This document shows, piece after piece, positions 1 to 8,728 of a DNA stretch of 64,000 bases. The stretch is taken from NCBI GenBank assembly GCA_027491155.1, contig JAIXWR010000042.1:186001-250000 (forward strand), read 5' to 3'. The stretch comes from Verrucomicrobiaceae bacterium (GTDB lineage Bacteria; Verrucomicrobiota; Verrucomicrobiia; Verrucomicrobiales; Akkermansiaceae). Under the pieces are notes generated by a model. The model made no database searches. It saw nothing but the letters and a program-made list of their open reading frames with translations, and had not been told where the DNA came from. The position numbers and the translations under genes were made by a program. Each line of letters begins with the position of its first letter. Position 1 is the first letter of the stretch.

Positions 1-3000
1 CGATGACTTCCGCGGTGAAGCCGTAGCGGTCCAGGGCGGGCCGGTATTGCTCCTGTGCATGGAGCTGGAGGAAATAGACGGCCTCCAGGTCGGACATGCG
101 GAGGAAGGCCGGCGCGCCGCGGGACACGATGCGGGAGAAGCGGACGAACTTAGCGCGGCTCTGGTCCTTGAGGCGGGCCAGCCGAAAATCGGCGTAGGCC
201 TGGCGCAAGCTCTCCATGGCGATCAGGTCGCTTTCCCATCCGGGTTTGAGGGTGCCGGCAAGGATGGCCTGCGCCTGCTCCGGGGAGAGCTTCACGGGCT
301 CCTGTTTCACTCCCTCCCGAAGCTGGATGTTCCAATCGTCCCGGCGGGTGGAGATGGCGGCAAGGATGCGGTTTGCCCGCAAGCGGGCGGTGCGGCCGGT
401 GAGGTCGAAGGCGGTCCGCATGAAGGAATCGAAGCGCTCGCGGGCGTCGATCTTCGCCCGGACGAAAGCGCGGTCCGCCTTGCGGATGCGCTCTTGGAAG
501 GTGCGGGCGGTGGCGGACTTCGGTAAAAGCCATTCCATCACCTGATGGAATGACGAGAGGCCAAGGCGGGTCGCTTCTAGTAGATCGGCGGTCCCCTTGT
601 CCTCGGTCCGCTTCGCCCAGGTCGCTTGCGTGACGGGCGGGAGGCTGTCGAGAACCTCGCGGCGCTGGGCGGCGAGTTCCTGGCGGCGGGCTTCGTCGAG
701 GATGCGGCGGGCGGTGCGGCCGCGGGTGTAGATGGAAGTCAGCGCTTCGAAGGCGTGGGCGAGTTCCGCGGCGGTGCGGCTCCCCATGGCGCTGAAGGTC
801 TCCAGGATCTCCAGCGTTTCCACGGCGTCGGCCAGCTCGGCGGCGATGGCCTCGGCCTCCTCGGCGCTCTGCGGGCTCTTGTTGCCAAGCTCCTCGATGG
901 CAAGCGTCTGGTTGTGGATGCGGAGGGCTGCCTTCACCGCGTCGAGCTCGATGGCATCTTGCACCTTGGCGACAAGGCGCGAGGTCTCCGGGGTGAGGCG
1001 TCCGGCGAGGCTCTTGTTCTGGCGGAGGTCCGGCTTCGCGAGGTCAAGCAGGGTCTCGAAGGCTTCGAGATACTCCTTCTTCAGCACGGTTTCGAGGGCT
1101 TCGTCGGCCTGCTCGATCAGGCGGACAAGAGCATTCACCCGGCCGCGTTCCGTGGTCGCTCCGGTGATGTCGGCGAGGTCGATCGACACGCGGCCGCGGG
1201 CCTCGATGGGGAGCGTTTCCACGATGGCGCGGGCCTCGGCGTAGGCGTCCCGGATGCGCCGGCTTTCCTCCTCGGCGGTGGTGGCGGTCTGCTTGCGGGC
1301 GAAGCGGCCCCGGCCGGCGTCCATGTCCTCCAGGCGGAGGGTGAGGGATGCGAGGCGGTCGCGGAGGCGCTGATAAAAGGCGGCGCGCTCCTCGGGGGCG
1401 GCGGTCAGCTTCTTCGCAATGGCGGCTTCGAGGCGCTGGATTCCCTTCGGGGAAATGGAGAAGCTCGCGGCGTCCACCGGCTGGCCGTTCTCTTCAAGAA
1501 TCTCGATGTCGGCGGCGTCGAAGATCACGAAATTCGCGGTGCCTTCGCCGCGGGCGCGGCTGTCCCCGTCGAGGTAACTAATCCCCCGGATGCCGGCGGC
1601 GAGTAGCTGCTCGCTCATGGTGGCAGGGTCCACGGTCAAGGGTCCGCCCCACGGGTTGGCTTGCTCCTGATACCATTCCCCCGCGGTGTCGTCCCATTGC
1701 TGGATCCGGTCGCCGAAAGTGGCGCGGAGGACGTCGAGCACGGGCGCGGGCTGGTCGGCAAGCGGGCGGTCCCAATGAAGGAGTTGGTCCTCCTTGATGT
1801 TCAAGCGGACGGTGTAGAGGTTGCCGCCCTCGCTGAGTTTCTCAAACTCCATCTGTTCGATTGCCGCGCGGATTGCCTCCGGGTCGTCGGTATTTTCGAC
1901 AAAGGCGAGGGCGGATTCCTTGTTGCCCTTGTTGTACCAGAGACGGGCGGCGGCTTCGCTTTCGAGAGAGAAGCGCGGGAGGGTGCGTCCGTCGTATTGA
2001 AACAAGTCTTCGCTGAGGGTTCTCCGGTACCATTCCCCCACCTCTTTCCGTCCGGCGAAGTAGAGCCCCCATCCTTGAACCTGCGCCCCTTCCCCGGTGC
2101 CAATCCGGTCCATGCGGAAGCGGTCCACCTTGTGCGGGGTGCCGTGGAAGGCGGAAATGGAGAACGTGGCCGGGCCGATGACGGTCGGCGAGCCGTCCGC
2201 GCCGGGGAATACCTGCGTGCCTGGCTGCCGCTCGATCTGCGTCCGGCCGATGCTGAAGGAAAAGTCGTCATCCGCCATCCCGCCGCGGATGCCATAGACC
2301 GGGCGGCCGTAGCCGATGGAAGTCTCCAGGGCGTCGAGCATGTCGGCCGGCGTGGCGAAGACGAAGCCCTTCTCGTTGGCGCGCTGGCGGATGTCGTCGA
2401 GGTCGGCTTGTTCGCCGATGGGGAGAAAGTAGGCGTTCGCCCGCTGGCTGTCGTCGATCTGGCTCCCGTCCTTGCGGCGGCGCCTGGTCGGGGTCTTGAG
2501 AGCGTCGAAGATCCGGCGGAGTTCCCCGGCGAGCGGCCCGGCTGCCTTCCGCATGGTCTCCGGGTGGGGAAGCTGCCCGCGGAGGGTGTCGGCGATTTCC
2601 GGGAATCCTCCCATGGCCTCGGCGGCAAGCTGCTCCTGCTCGGCCTTCATCACGCGGCGCTCGATGGCGGCGGGGTCCAGCCCCACGGAATCGGCAATCA
2701 GGCGTTGGAAGCGGGGATCGATCTTCCCGGCCTTCACCGCGGCCATCAGGTTCCCGGACCGGGCGAGGGTGCGGGCGTGGCGGAAGGTGTTCGCGGCAAC
2801 GGCGGCGATCATTTCGAGCCACTGGCGGAAGCGCTCCGGCAAGGTCTCCGACTTCACGTTGCCAAGGAAGTATTCCGTCGAGGCCTTCGAGAGCGCTTCA
2901 AGGAGCGGCATCCGGTTCCCGTCCTGGTAGGTGTAGCCGTTGGCAAGGTAGCGCTGGCCGGTGGCCTCCTCGGTCTGGCGGATCCACCCGACCAGCTCGT

Positions 3001-5440
3001 CCCCGCGGAGTGCTCCGCCTTCGAGGCCGCGGTTCCATGCGTCTTCCGCGAGGTCTTCCACAACGTTCAGCGGATCGGCCCCGCGGAAATACTGCACGAC
3101 TCCCCGGTAAGTGCCGTCCCGGGCGATCTCGGAAAAGCGGCGGGCGAACATGCGGAGGTCTTCCGCCTGCGCCTGCTGGCCTTCCTGAAGGGCGAAAATC
3201 TCGAGCCGGGCCTTCATCTGCTCCGGCGTGGCATACCCGCGGCGGACGGCTTCCGCGGGGTTCATGGCAACGTCGATCTCGTCCACGCGGGTTCCCTCGG
3301 AGGCCATGCCTTCCCCGGTGAGGAATTCGGCAACGTCCTGGGTGGCGGCGCGGCTGATGGTGTCGAGGTCGTCTTCGGACTGCTGCAAGCTCCAGGACCG
3401 CCACGCGTCGAGCGCGGCCTCGCGGGTCTCGAATGCCTGGCGGGTGCCGTCCGGGGCGGAGAAGATGAATTCCGTCTCCTCGGTGAATCCGTTGGTCTCC
3501 TCGCTCACCACGGGCAGGCCGGCGGCTTCGAGGGCCTTCGCCTGCTCCTCCAGGACGGCGAGGGCGTCGGCGCGTTGCTGGACGGTGCGGGCCTCCAGCC
3601 CCTCGGCGAATGCCTGGCGCATGGCGGCATCCGCGGCGGCGATGTCGGTCGAGCTGGTGATTTCCTGAACGCGGGCCTCGGGGACTCCTACGGCGCGGAG
3701 AAGCCGCGCGTTCTTCCTGAGATACTCGCCATGATTGAAGTGCTGAAAGCTCGCTCCGGCCCCGCCGATCAGGGCGAAGGGCACGACGGCGGCGAGGGTG
3801 TCGATCTGCTCCCGACCGGCGACGGTGGTCCAGTCGGTGAAGAATTGCCGCCAGTCGGTCGTCGGGGCGATGCCCGAAAGCTGGTTGGCGAGGTCTTGCA
3901 ACCCGCGGTTGGTGGCCTCCTGAAGTCCTTCCTCGGCGTATTCCGTGGCGGCGATGCCGGCCGCGGCGGCGGTCCCGCCGATGGTGGCGCGGAGGGCGGC
4001 GGATCGGACGCCGGCCTTGTTCATCAGGCCGGCGATGCCGGGAACCTTCCCCTTCAGGAAGCGGATGCCGGCGGTATTGGTCACCCGCTCGATCTGGGCT
4101 TCCACGGTGCCGGAGAGCATGGCGGCGTTGAGCTGGAGCCCCTTGTCGGCGTCGGGGTTGGCGAGGCGGGCCTCGGTGTAGCGGGTGCCTCCGGTGGAGA
4201 GGGAAAGGGCGAGGATGCCGCCGGGGCCGGAGAGCGTGGCGGGGAGCGTCCAGGCGGATTGCGCGGCGAGGATGGTCCCGCGCTCCAGGAAGCTGTCGGA
4301 GGCCTTCACCAGCGCGTCGGCGGTGCCGTACTGCAGGGACTGAAGGGCGCGGATCTTCTCGTTGCGGATGCCGGCCCGCTCGCGGCGTCGGGCCTCCTCG
4401 GAATCCGGGGCGATCTCGCGGACGATGGCTTCACCCTCGGCGCGGGCTGCGTCGAAGAGTCCCCGGCCGGCCTGGCGGAGCCCCCGGCCGGCGGCGGCGA
4501 CGGCGCGCGAGAAGGTGGCGCGGTCGTCCGGGGTCCAAGTCTCCATCCGCTGGGCGAGCATCGCGAGGGCAAGGCCGCGCTCCTGGGGATTGTCGGGGAG
4601 CATGTCGGCGGCTTCCGTCCAGAGGTCTTGCAAGCCGATCTCGTTGCCAGTCTCCCGGGCGGTGTCGCGGAGGGCCTTCAAGGTGACGGCCATCTTATCG
4701 ACGGACGGGGCGAGCTTCCGGTTCAAGCGGCGGGCGGCGCGGTGGTTGGCGAGGAACTCCTCGCGGGCCGCGGGGCGGAGGCGCTCGGGGATTTCCGGGG
4801 CGACGGCGTTCCATGCCTCCAGCGGGTTGCCTGCCTTGCCGGCGAGCGTGGCGGCAAAGATCTCCTGCGAGTGCTTCCCGATGGTGCCGATAGTGGCCTC
4901 CTCCTCGGTGTAGCGGGCACGGAGGGCTTCAAACACGGCCTTGTCGCTGGTGTCCTCCTTCAAGCCGAGATGCTGGCGGGCGAAGAGGCCGCGCACCTGG
5001 TCGAACTTCTCCGGCGGGATCGGCGTTCCGGTGAGGTCCTGCAGGTACGATTTCAGGACGGCGCGGGAGCGGTAGCGATCGGGGTCGCTGGCGAGCTTGG
5101 CGCGGGCATCGATCCGGGCGACGGCTTCCGGGTCGAGCACGTCGGCGAGGGGCTTGGTGAAAAGGCTCCGGTGGTAGTCGGCGCGCTTCTTGTTCGCCTG
5201 GGCGGAGTAGGTGGGGAAGAGAGGCCGGCCGTACTCGCGGCGCTCCGCGGCGTAGCTCTGCAAGTTCCGGGTGGCGATCTGGCGGGGCGTGGTGCCGGCA
5301 TCGTCAAGCGGGCGGTCGAGTTCCGGCCCGCCGGCGCGGAGGTTCTGGAATGCGCCCCACGCGGTGATTTCGTCGACGGTGGTCCGCTCTCCGGTGGCGA
5401 TTTCGAGAGCGGTCGGGGCGGGATCAAGCAAGGTGTCCAT
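1..5440 (-). CDS. Giant polyvalent-type protein with ADP-ribosyltransferase-like domain (C-terminus off the window)
   Basis: This minus-strand frame is open from ATG 5440 to the left edge, at least 1813 codons, and no stop was met when I translated it. Around residues 1098-1104 it reads FHGTPHK, followed by GTGEGAQVQGWGLYFAG. It later reads YLDGDSRARGEGTANFVIFD, ending near 1325. This is the pattern of the ADP-ribosyltransferase domain of phage and conjugative-element polyvalent proteins (ART-PolyVal). Near 500 a helical stretch contains EYAEEGLQEATNRGLQD. Near 840-900 the region with EALSKASTEYFLGN and DPRFQRLIADSVGLDP also recalls polyvalent proteins. A hydrophobic stretch lies near 400-420. 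Such proteins are thought to be co-injected with DNA to counter host defences. The gene starts 29 bp after the 721-residue gene. The substrate is unknown. Confidence 0.85.
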   Translation of the reverse strand, partial: MDTLLDPAPTALEIATGERTTVDEITAWGAFQNLRAGGPELDRPLDDAGTTPRQIATRNLQSYAAERREYGRPLFPTYSAQANKKRADYHRSLFTKPLADVLDPEAVARIDARAKLASDPDRYRSRAVLKSYLQDLTGTPIPPEKFDQVRGLFARQHLGLKEDTSDKAVFEALRARYTEEEATIGTIGKHSQEIFAATLAGKAGNPLEAWNAVAPEIPERLRPAAREEFLANHRAARRLNRKLAPSVDKMAVTLKALRDTARETGNEIGLQDLWTEAADMLPDNPQERGLALAMLAQRMETWTPDDRATFSRAVAAAGRGLRQAGRGLFDAARAEGEAIVREIAPDSEEARRRERAGIRNEKIRALQSLQYGTADALVKASDSFLERGTILAAQSAWTLPATLSGPGGILALSLSTGGTRYTEARLANPDADKGLQLNAAMLSGTVEAQIERVTNTAGIRFLKGKVPGIAGLMNKAGVRSAALRATIGGTAAAAGIAATEYAEEGLQEATNRGLQDLANQLSGIAPTTDWRQFFTDWTTVAGREQIDTLAAVVPFALIGGAGASFQHFNHGEYLRKNARLLRAVGVPEARVQEITSSTDIAAADAAMRQAFAEGLEARTVQQRADALAVLEEQAKALEAAGLPVVSEETNGFTEETEFIFSAPDGTRQAFETREAALDAWRSWSLQQSEDDLDTISRAATQDVAEFLTGEGMASEGTRVDEIDVAMNPAEAVRRGYATPEQMKARLEIFALQEGQQAQAEDLRMFARRFSEIARDGTYRGVVQYFRGADPLNVVEDLAEDAWNRGLEGGALRGDELVGWIRQTEEATGQRYLANGYTYQDGNRMPLLEALSKASTEYFLGNVKSETLPERFRQWLEMIAAVAANTFRHARTLARSGNLMAAVKAGKIDPRFQRLIADSVGLDPAAIERRVMKAEQEQLAAEAMGGFPEIADTLRGQLPHPETMRKAAGPLAGELRRIFDALKTPTRRRRKDGSQIDDSQRANAYFLPIGEQADLDDIRQRANEKGFVFATPADMLDALETSIGYGRPVYGIRGGMADDDFSFSIGRTQIERQPGTQVFPGADGSPTVIGPATFSISAFHGTPHKVDRFRMDRIGTGEGAQVQGWGLYFAGRKEVGEWYRRTLSEDLFQYDGRTLPRFSLESEAAARLWYNKGNKESALAFVENTDDPEAIRAAIEQMEFEKLSEGGNLYTVRLNIKEDQLLHWDRPLADQPAPVLDVLRATFGDRIQQWDDTAGEWYQEQANPWGGPLTVDPATMSEQLLAAGIRGISYLDGDSRARGEGTANFVIFDAADIEILEENGQPVDAASFSISPKGIQRLEAAIAKKLTAAPEERAAFYQRLRDRLASLTLRLEDMDAGRGRFARKQTATTAEEESRRIRDAYAEARAIVETLPIEARGRVSIDLADITGATTERGRVNALVRLIEQADEALETVLKKEYLEAFETLLDLAKPDLRQNKSLAGRLTPETSRLVAKVQDAIELDAVKAALRIHNQTLAIEELGNKSPQSAEEAEAIAAELADAVETLEILETFSAMGSRTAAELAHAFEALTSIYTRGRTARRILDEARRQELAAQRREVLDSLPPVTQATWAKRTEDKGTADLLEATRLGLSSFHQVMEWLLPKSATARTFQERIRKADRAFVRAKIDARERFDSFMRTAFDLTGRTARLRANRILAAISTRRDDWNIQLREGVKQEPVKLSPEQAQAILAGTLKPGWESDLIAMESLRQAYADFRLARLKDQSRAKFVRFSRIVSRGAPAFLRMSDLEAVYFLQLHAQEQYRPALDRYGFTAEVI

Positions 5441-5469
5441 GAGGTGAGGAAGAGGGAAGCGGGCGGGGA

Positions 5470-7635
5470 TTACTCGGCGGGGATGGGAGGAAGGACGCCG
5501 GGGCCCTCGAGTTCCGGGAGGACGCTGCCGCCGGTGCCGTCTCCCCACGGGCCGGGGTCGAGGTCTTGCGCCTGGGCTTCGAGCCATGCGGATTTCAGGG
5601 CGGCGAGTCCGGAAGCGATTTGGTCCGCTGAAGTGGGCTTCTTGTCTCGAAACCAAAGGTCCTGTGCGTCACTCCAGGACATGCCGCGGAGGTCGGCCTC
5701 GGTGCCGGCGTTGTCGGTGGTGAGGGCGAAGGACAGGCTTCCAAGGTTGGCCACTCCGGCAAGCTTGCCGTCCTTGTAGATCGGGCGTCCGCCAAGGGCT
5801 TTGACGGCTCCGGGGGTGAGGTCGAGGACCGGGCGGCCGTTCTTCTGCCAAATGTGCTCGGCGGTCCCAAGGTCGGCGATGGGAAGGACCGCCTGGCGGC
5901 CGTCTTCCGTTTTCACCACGGCGCGGACGTTGGCGGCAAACCATTCCTTGCCGCGATCTCCGAAAGTGGCCTTGAGCACGTCGAGGGGGATGGCCACGCC
6001 TTCCTTGCCTCCCTCCCCGGTGGTCCCGCCGAAAGCGGAAAGGCCGTTGTCGATGGGATCGTTCTTCCCTCCGAAAACGGTCGGGCGGGCGTTCCGGTAG
6101 AAGGTGCCGGCCGGGCGGATGGGTTGGCCTCCGAAGGTGGCCGGGGCGGTGGTGTTGCTGCTGGTCTCCTTGCCGGCGGCGGGTGCGGGAGTGCCAAGCA
6201 GGGAATCCACGTCCCGCCCGAAGTCGAGGGCCGGCGGTGCGGCCGGGATCAGGGGCGAGGCGGCGGGGTCGTCCTGGTCGAGAACGATCCGCTCGAAGAG
6301 CTGGTCGTATGTCTCCTGCGCCTTGAGCGGGTCGAGGTCTTCCCCCTGGTTGCGGAGGTAGGCGTCGAAGGCATCGGTAAAGCGGCGCTTGGTGGCGAGG
6401 GCGCGGCCGTAGTCGCGGGGCTCGATCACCTTGCGGTCGATGGTGCGCGGGTCGGCGTCGTGGTCGGCGTAGCTGAACCAGCTCCCGAAGCGGCCGGCGT
6501 TGAAGCTCTCCTCGGTCAGCTTGGCGAAGTCGCTGGAAAGCTTGTGGGTGGCGGGGTTCTGGGGCTTGGCGCGCTCGTTGAGGCGGTCGCGGAGTTCCGC
6601 CACGCTCTCCCGCGGCAAGGGCAGGGTGGCGAGGCTGCCGCGGAGCTGGGCGAGGGTCGCGCCGGTGGGATCGTTGGCGGGGTCGTACTGCGCGATCTGG
6701 CCGAATGCCTCGTTGTAGAGGTGCGGGTCGAAGGGCGGCGGGGTCTCCGCGTGGTAGGCGGAGAGATAGGCGGCGCGCTGCTCCGGGGAAATGCTGCCTT
6801 CCTCGGCCAGCCGGCGGAGTTCCTCCTTGGACAGAATCACGCGGTCGGGCCCGTCGTTGAGCACCTGATTCAAGAGGCCGTCCCAGAGTTCGGCGCGCTC
6901 CTTGTTCGCGGCCTGGTGGGCGTGGCGGCGGAGGCGCTCCAGGTTCTCCGGGCCGATGGTCTGAATTGCCGCCTGTGCCTCCGGGCTGCTGGTATCCTCG
7001 AGCCACTCCTCCATGGTCCCGGGCTGCTCCTCGATCCGGCGGGCGAGCTGCTTGTAAAGCGCCTGCCCGGACCATTCCCGGTCCATCTTCACGGCTTCCT
7101 CGGGCAAGAGGATCCCGGAATCGACGGCGGTCTGGCGGGCCTTCAAGTAAAGGTCGCGGTCTCCGGTGTCGGCGGCAAGCTGGGCGTCGTTCTCGAAGGC
7201 GAGGCGGGTCCGCTGCTGGGAAAGCTTCGCCTGCTCCGCGGCGGCGCCGATCATGGCGCGGTCGGCGAATTCGGTGTATTCGAGGGTAAGGCGGTCCCGG
7301 ACGACGGGCGGCAAGGTGGTGTCGATGCCGCCCTTGAGCTGCGAGAGCAAGGCGTCCGTCTGCTTGGTCCACTCCGCGGGATCGGATTCCTTCTGGAGCT
7401 TCAAGTTGAGGTCCGCGAGCTGGCGGTTCCATCCGCTGCGGGTTTCGAGCTCGATGCGGGCATTCTCCGCGCGCTGGGTCCGGTCGGCGATTTCGGCGAA
7501 GGGCTCGCCAAGGCGGGCGATGCCGGCGGCGACGTCGCCAAGGGCGCGGGCCGGTGCGGCGGCGACGGCGGGCGAGGCTTGCGGCTGGCCGATGGTGGTC
7601 GGGGCGAGGCCTGGGATTTCGAGGGCGCGGATCAT
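5470..7635 (-). CDS. Large helical protein, possible internal virion or structural protein
   Basis: The product is 721 residues. ATG 7635 is chosen because it starts 1 bp beyond the stop of the upstream gene; the longer open frame would overlap that gene entirely. The first 450 residues are charged and helix-rich with heptad-like stretches, for example ENARIELETRSGWNRQLADL. The C-terminal half has a low-complexity linker and then a globular-looking region. There is no signal peptide or membrane segment. I do not recognise a family. Placement directly before a giant polyvalent-type gene and the overall composition suggest a phage internal virion or ejection protein; this is inference from context. 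Confidence 0.8.
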   Translation of the reverse strand: MIRALEIPGLAPTTIGQPQASPAVAAAPARALGDVAAGIARLGEPFAEIADRTQRAENARIELETRSGWNRQLADLNLKLQKESDPAEWTKQTDALLSQLKGGIDTTLPPVVRDRLTLEYTEFADRAMIGAAAEQAKLSQQRTRLAFENDAQLAADTGDRDLYLKARQTAVDSGILLPEEAVKMDREWSGQALYKQLARRIEEQPGTMEEWLEDTSSPEAQAAIQTIGPENLERLRRHAHQAANKERAELWDGLLNQVLNDGPDRVILSKEELRRLAEEGSISPEQRAAYLSAYHAETPPPFDPHLYNEAFGQIAQYDPANDPTGATLAQLRGSLATLPLPRESVAELRDRLNERAKPQNPATHKLSSDFAKLTEESFNAGRFGSWFSYADHDADPRTIDRKVIEPRDYGRALATKRRFTDAFDAYLRNQGEDLDPLKAQETYDQLFERIVLDQDDPAASPLIPAAPPALDFGRDVDSLLGTPAPAAGKETSSNTTAPATFGGQPIRPAGTFYRNARPTVFGGKNDPIDNGLSAFGGTTGEGGKEGVAIPLDVLKATFGDRGKEWFAANVRAVVKTEDGRQAVLPIADLGTAEHIWQKNGRPVLDLTPGAVKALGGRPIYKDGKLAGVANLGSLSFALTTDNAGTEADLRGMSWSDAQDLWFRDKKPTSADQIASGLAALKSAWLEAQAQDLDPGPWGDGTGGSVLPELEGPGVLPPIPAE

Positions 7636-7636
7636 G

Positions 7637-8005
7637 TCAGCGGGAAAGGGAAGGTTCTGCCGGGGCGGTGTTGCGCGCCGGGCGGAAGATGGTCGCCGGG
7701 CGAGGCGTGGCGGCGTCCTGGGCGTAGCGGGCGACGAGAGTCTCGATCTTGAGGAGAAGCTCCTCCCCCTCGGCGGAAGCGGCGATCCGGTGGGGAAAGG
7801 TGTCCTTGTGGATGGTGAAGAGGTCGGGATACTTGCGGAGGTGCCAGACAATCGAATGGTAGATCGTCCCGAGCTGCTCCGCGGCATCTGACACGCTCAC
7901 GGACCGCCCGCCCTGGAGGACGATCAGAATGGCATACGTGGCGTGCGAAAGGGCGACCTGGTGCAAGGCACGGGTGAGGGCGACAGAGTAATCACGGCGC
8001 GTCAT
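7637..8005 (-). CDS. Small winged-helix-like protein
   Basis: The product is 122 residues from ATG 8005. A TTG 36 bp upstream would add only the low-complexity MVSANSPAESPT, so the ATG is preferred, although no clear ribosome-binding site marks either. Residues about 20-75 (ALSHATYAILIVLQGG, then SVSDAAEQLGTIYHSIVWHL) look like the helices of a MarR-type or generic winged-helix DNA-binding domain. The C-terminal 35 residues are Pro/Ala-rich and probably disordered. It is 1 bp from the next gene downstream, so co-expression is likely. A role as element regulator is inference. Confidence 0.65.
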   Translation of the reverse strand: MTRRDYSVALTRALHQVALSHATYAILIVLQGGRSVSVSDAAEQLGTIYHSIVWHLRKYPDLFTIHKDTFPHRIAASAEGEELLLKIETLVARYAQDAATPRPATIFRPARNTAPAEPSLSR

Positions 8006-8068
8006 GGTCGGGGATTCTGCGGGTGAGTTTGCGGAAACCAAAATGGCGGGTGCTTCAGTTCTGTTAGA

Positions 8069-8290
8069 TCAGCCGGCGAGGGCGCTTTCCATGAAGTTCA
8101 AGGCGGCGTTGCTGTGGGAAAATCCCTTGGAGGCGGGTCCGAAGAGCATCGCGAAGCACGTCGGGCAGTGGTTCGGTTCTTTCCAGTCCACGAGGATCTC
8201 GGCGCGGCGGCTGGTCTGGCGAAGGTCCACCCAAGGGAACATCTTCCCGCACTCGAAGCACTGCGCTTGCTGGATCACTTGGACGGTCAT
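8069..8290 (-). CDS. Zinc-ribbon small protein
   Basis: This 73-residue protein starts at ATG 8290. Two Cys pairs, CFEC near residue 11 and CPTC near residue 43, are spaced as in a zinc ribbon. They flank a basic segment (DLRQTSRRAEILVDWKEP). A larger overlapping frame on the same strand lacks the Cys pattern and was not used. Such small zinc-ribbon proteins are common in phages as nucleic-acid or protein-binding accessory factors. No specific function can be given. It lies 63 bp upstream of the winged-helix gene in the same direction. Confidence 0.65.
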   Translation of the reverse strand: MTVQVIQQAQCFECGKMFPWVDLRQTSRRAEILVDWKEPNHCPTCFAMLFGPASKGFSHSNAALNFMESALAG

Positions 8291-8311
8291 GGCGTGCGGG
8301 CGCGGGTTGGG

Positions 8312-8671
8312 TCACTTCCTCCCGTCCTTCTTGGTCGATGAATCGCCGTCGCCGGGGTGGTCGTTCTTTCTTGCCGGGGAGCCTGCCGGGGTGGTCGTTT
8401 CGGGAAACGGGTCAACGGCGAGGGCCTTCTTCAAGGTGGCCGCGAAAGCGTCGATTTCCGCCGGCGAGCTGAAGCTCCAGGTGCCGCGGGGGAGATCGAT
8501 TTCCACCCCGGGGCCTTCCTCGCTGCTGTAGCTCTTCACGTCGATCACCTCTTCGGCTCCAAGACGGCGTTGGAGGTAGCGGGTTAGAAGCGTCTTGGCG
8601 AAAGGTCCGGTAGGCGTGGACTCCCCTGGGGCGGGGCTGTCGGGTGGCGTGTTGGTGGTGCGGTCGTTCAT
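8312..8671 (-). CDS. Hypothetical protein of the integrative element
   Basis: The product is 119 residues from ATG 8671. A GTG at 8716 would add 15 residues and cannot be excluded, since neither start has a good ribosome-binding site. Both ends are Pro/Ser/Thr-rich. The centre (PFAKTLLTRYLQRRLGAEEV, then a short beta-like stretch DVKSYSSEEGPGVEIDLPRG) looks like a small alpha/beta fold. I do not recognise the family. The gene follows the replication-like gene by 57 bp and precedes the zinc-ribbon gene by 21 bp, so it is probably co-transcribed with them. Confidence 0.55.
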   Translation of the reverse strand: MNDRTTNTPPDSPAPGESTPTGPFAKTLLTRYLQRRLGAEEVIDVKSYSSEEGPGVEIDLPRGTWSFSSPAEIDAFAATLKKALAVDPFPETTTPAGSPARKNDHPGDGDSSTKKDGRK

Positions 8672-8728
8672 GGCGAAGGCGGGAGCGGGGTGGAGGTCGG
8701 AAAAGAAAGCGATCACGGCGGGAGCTTG

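Noticed and set aside
1661-5779. 1372-codon plus-strand open frame
   Set aside because: It is antisense to the giant minus-strand gene, is Gly/Ala/Glu-rich without domains, and exists because GC-rich codons rarely give stops on the opposite strand.
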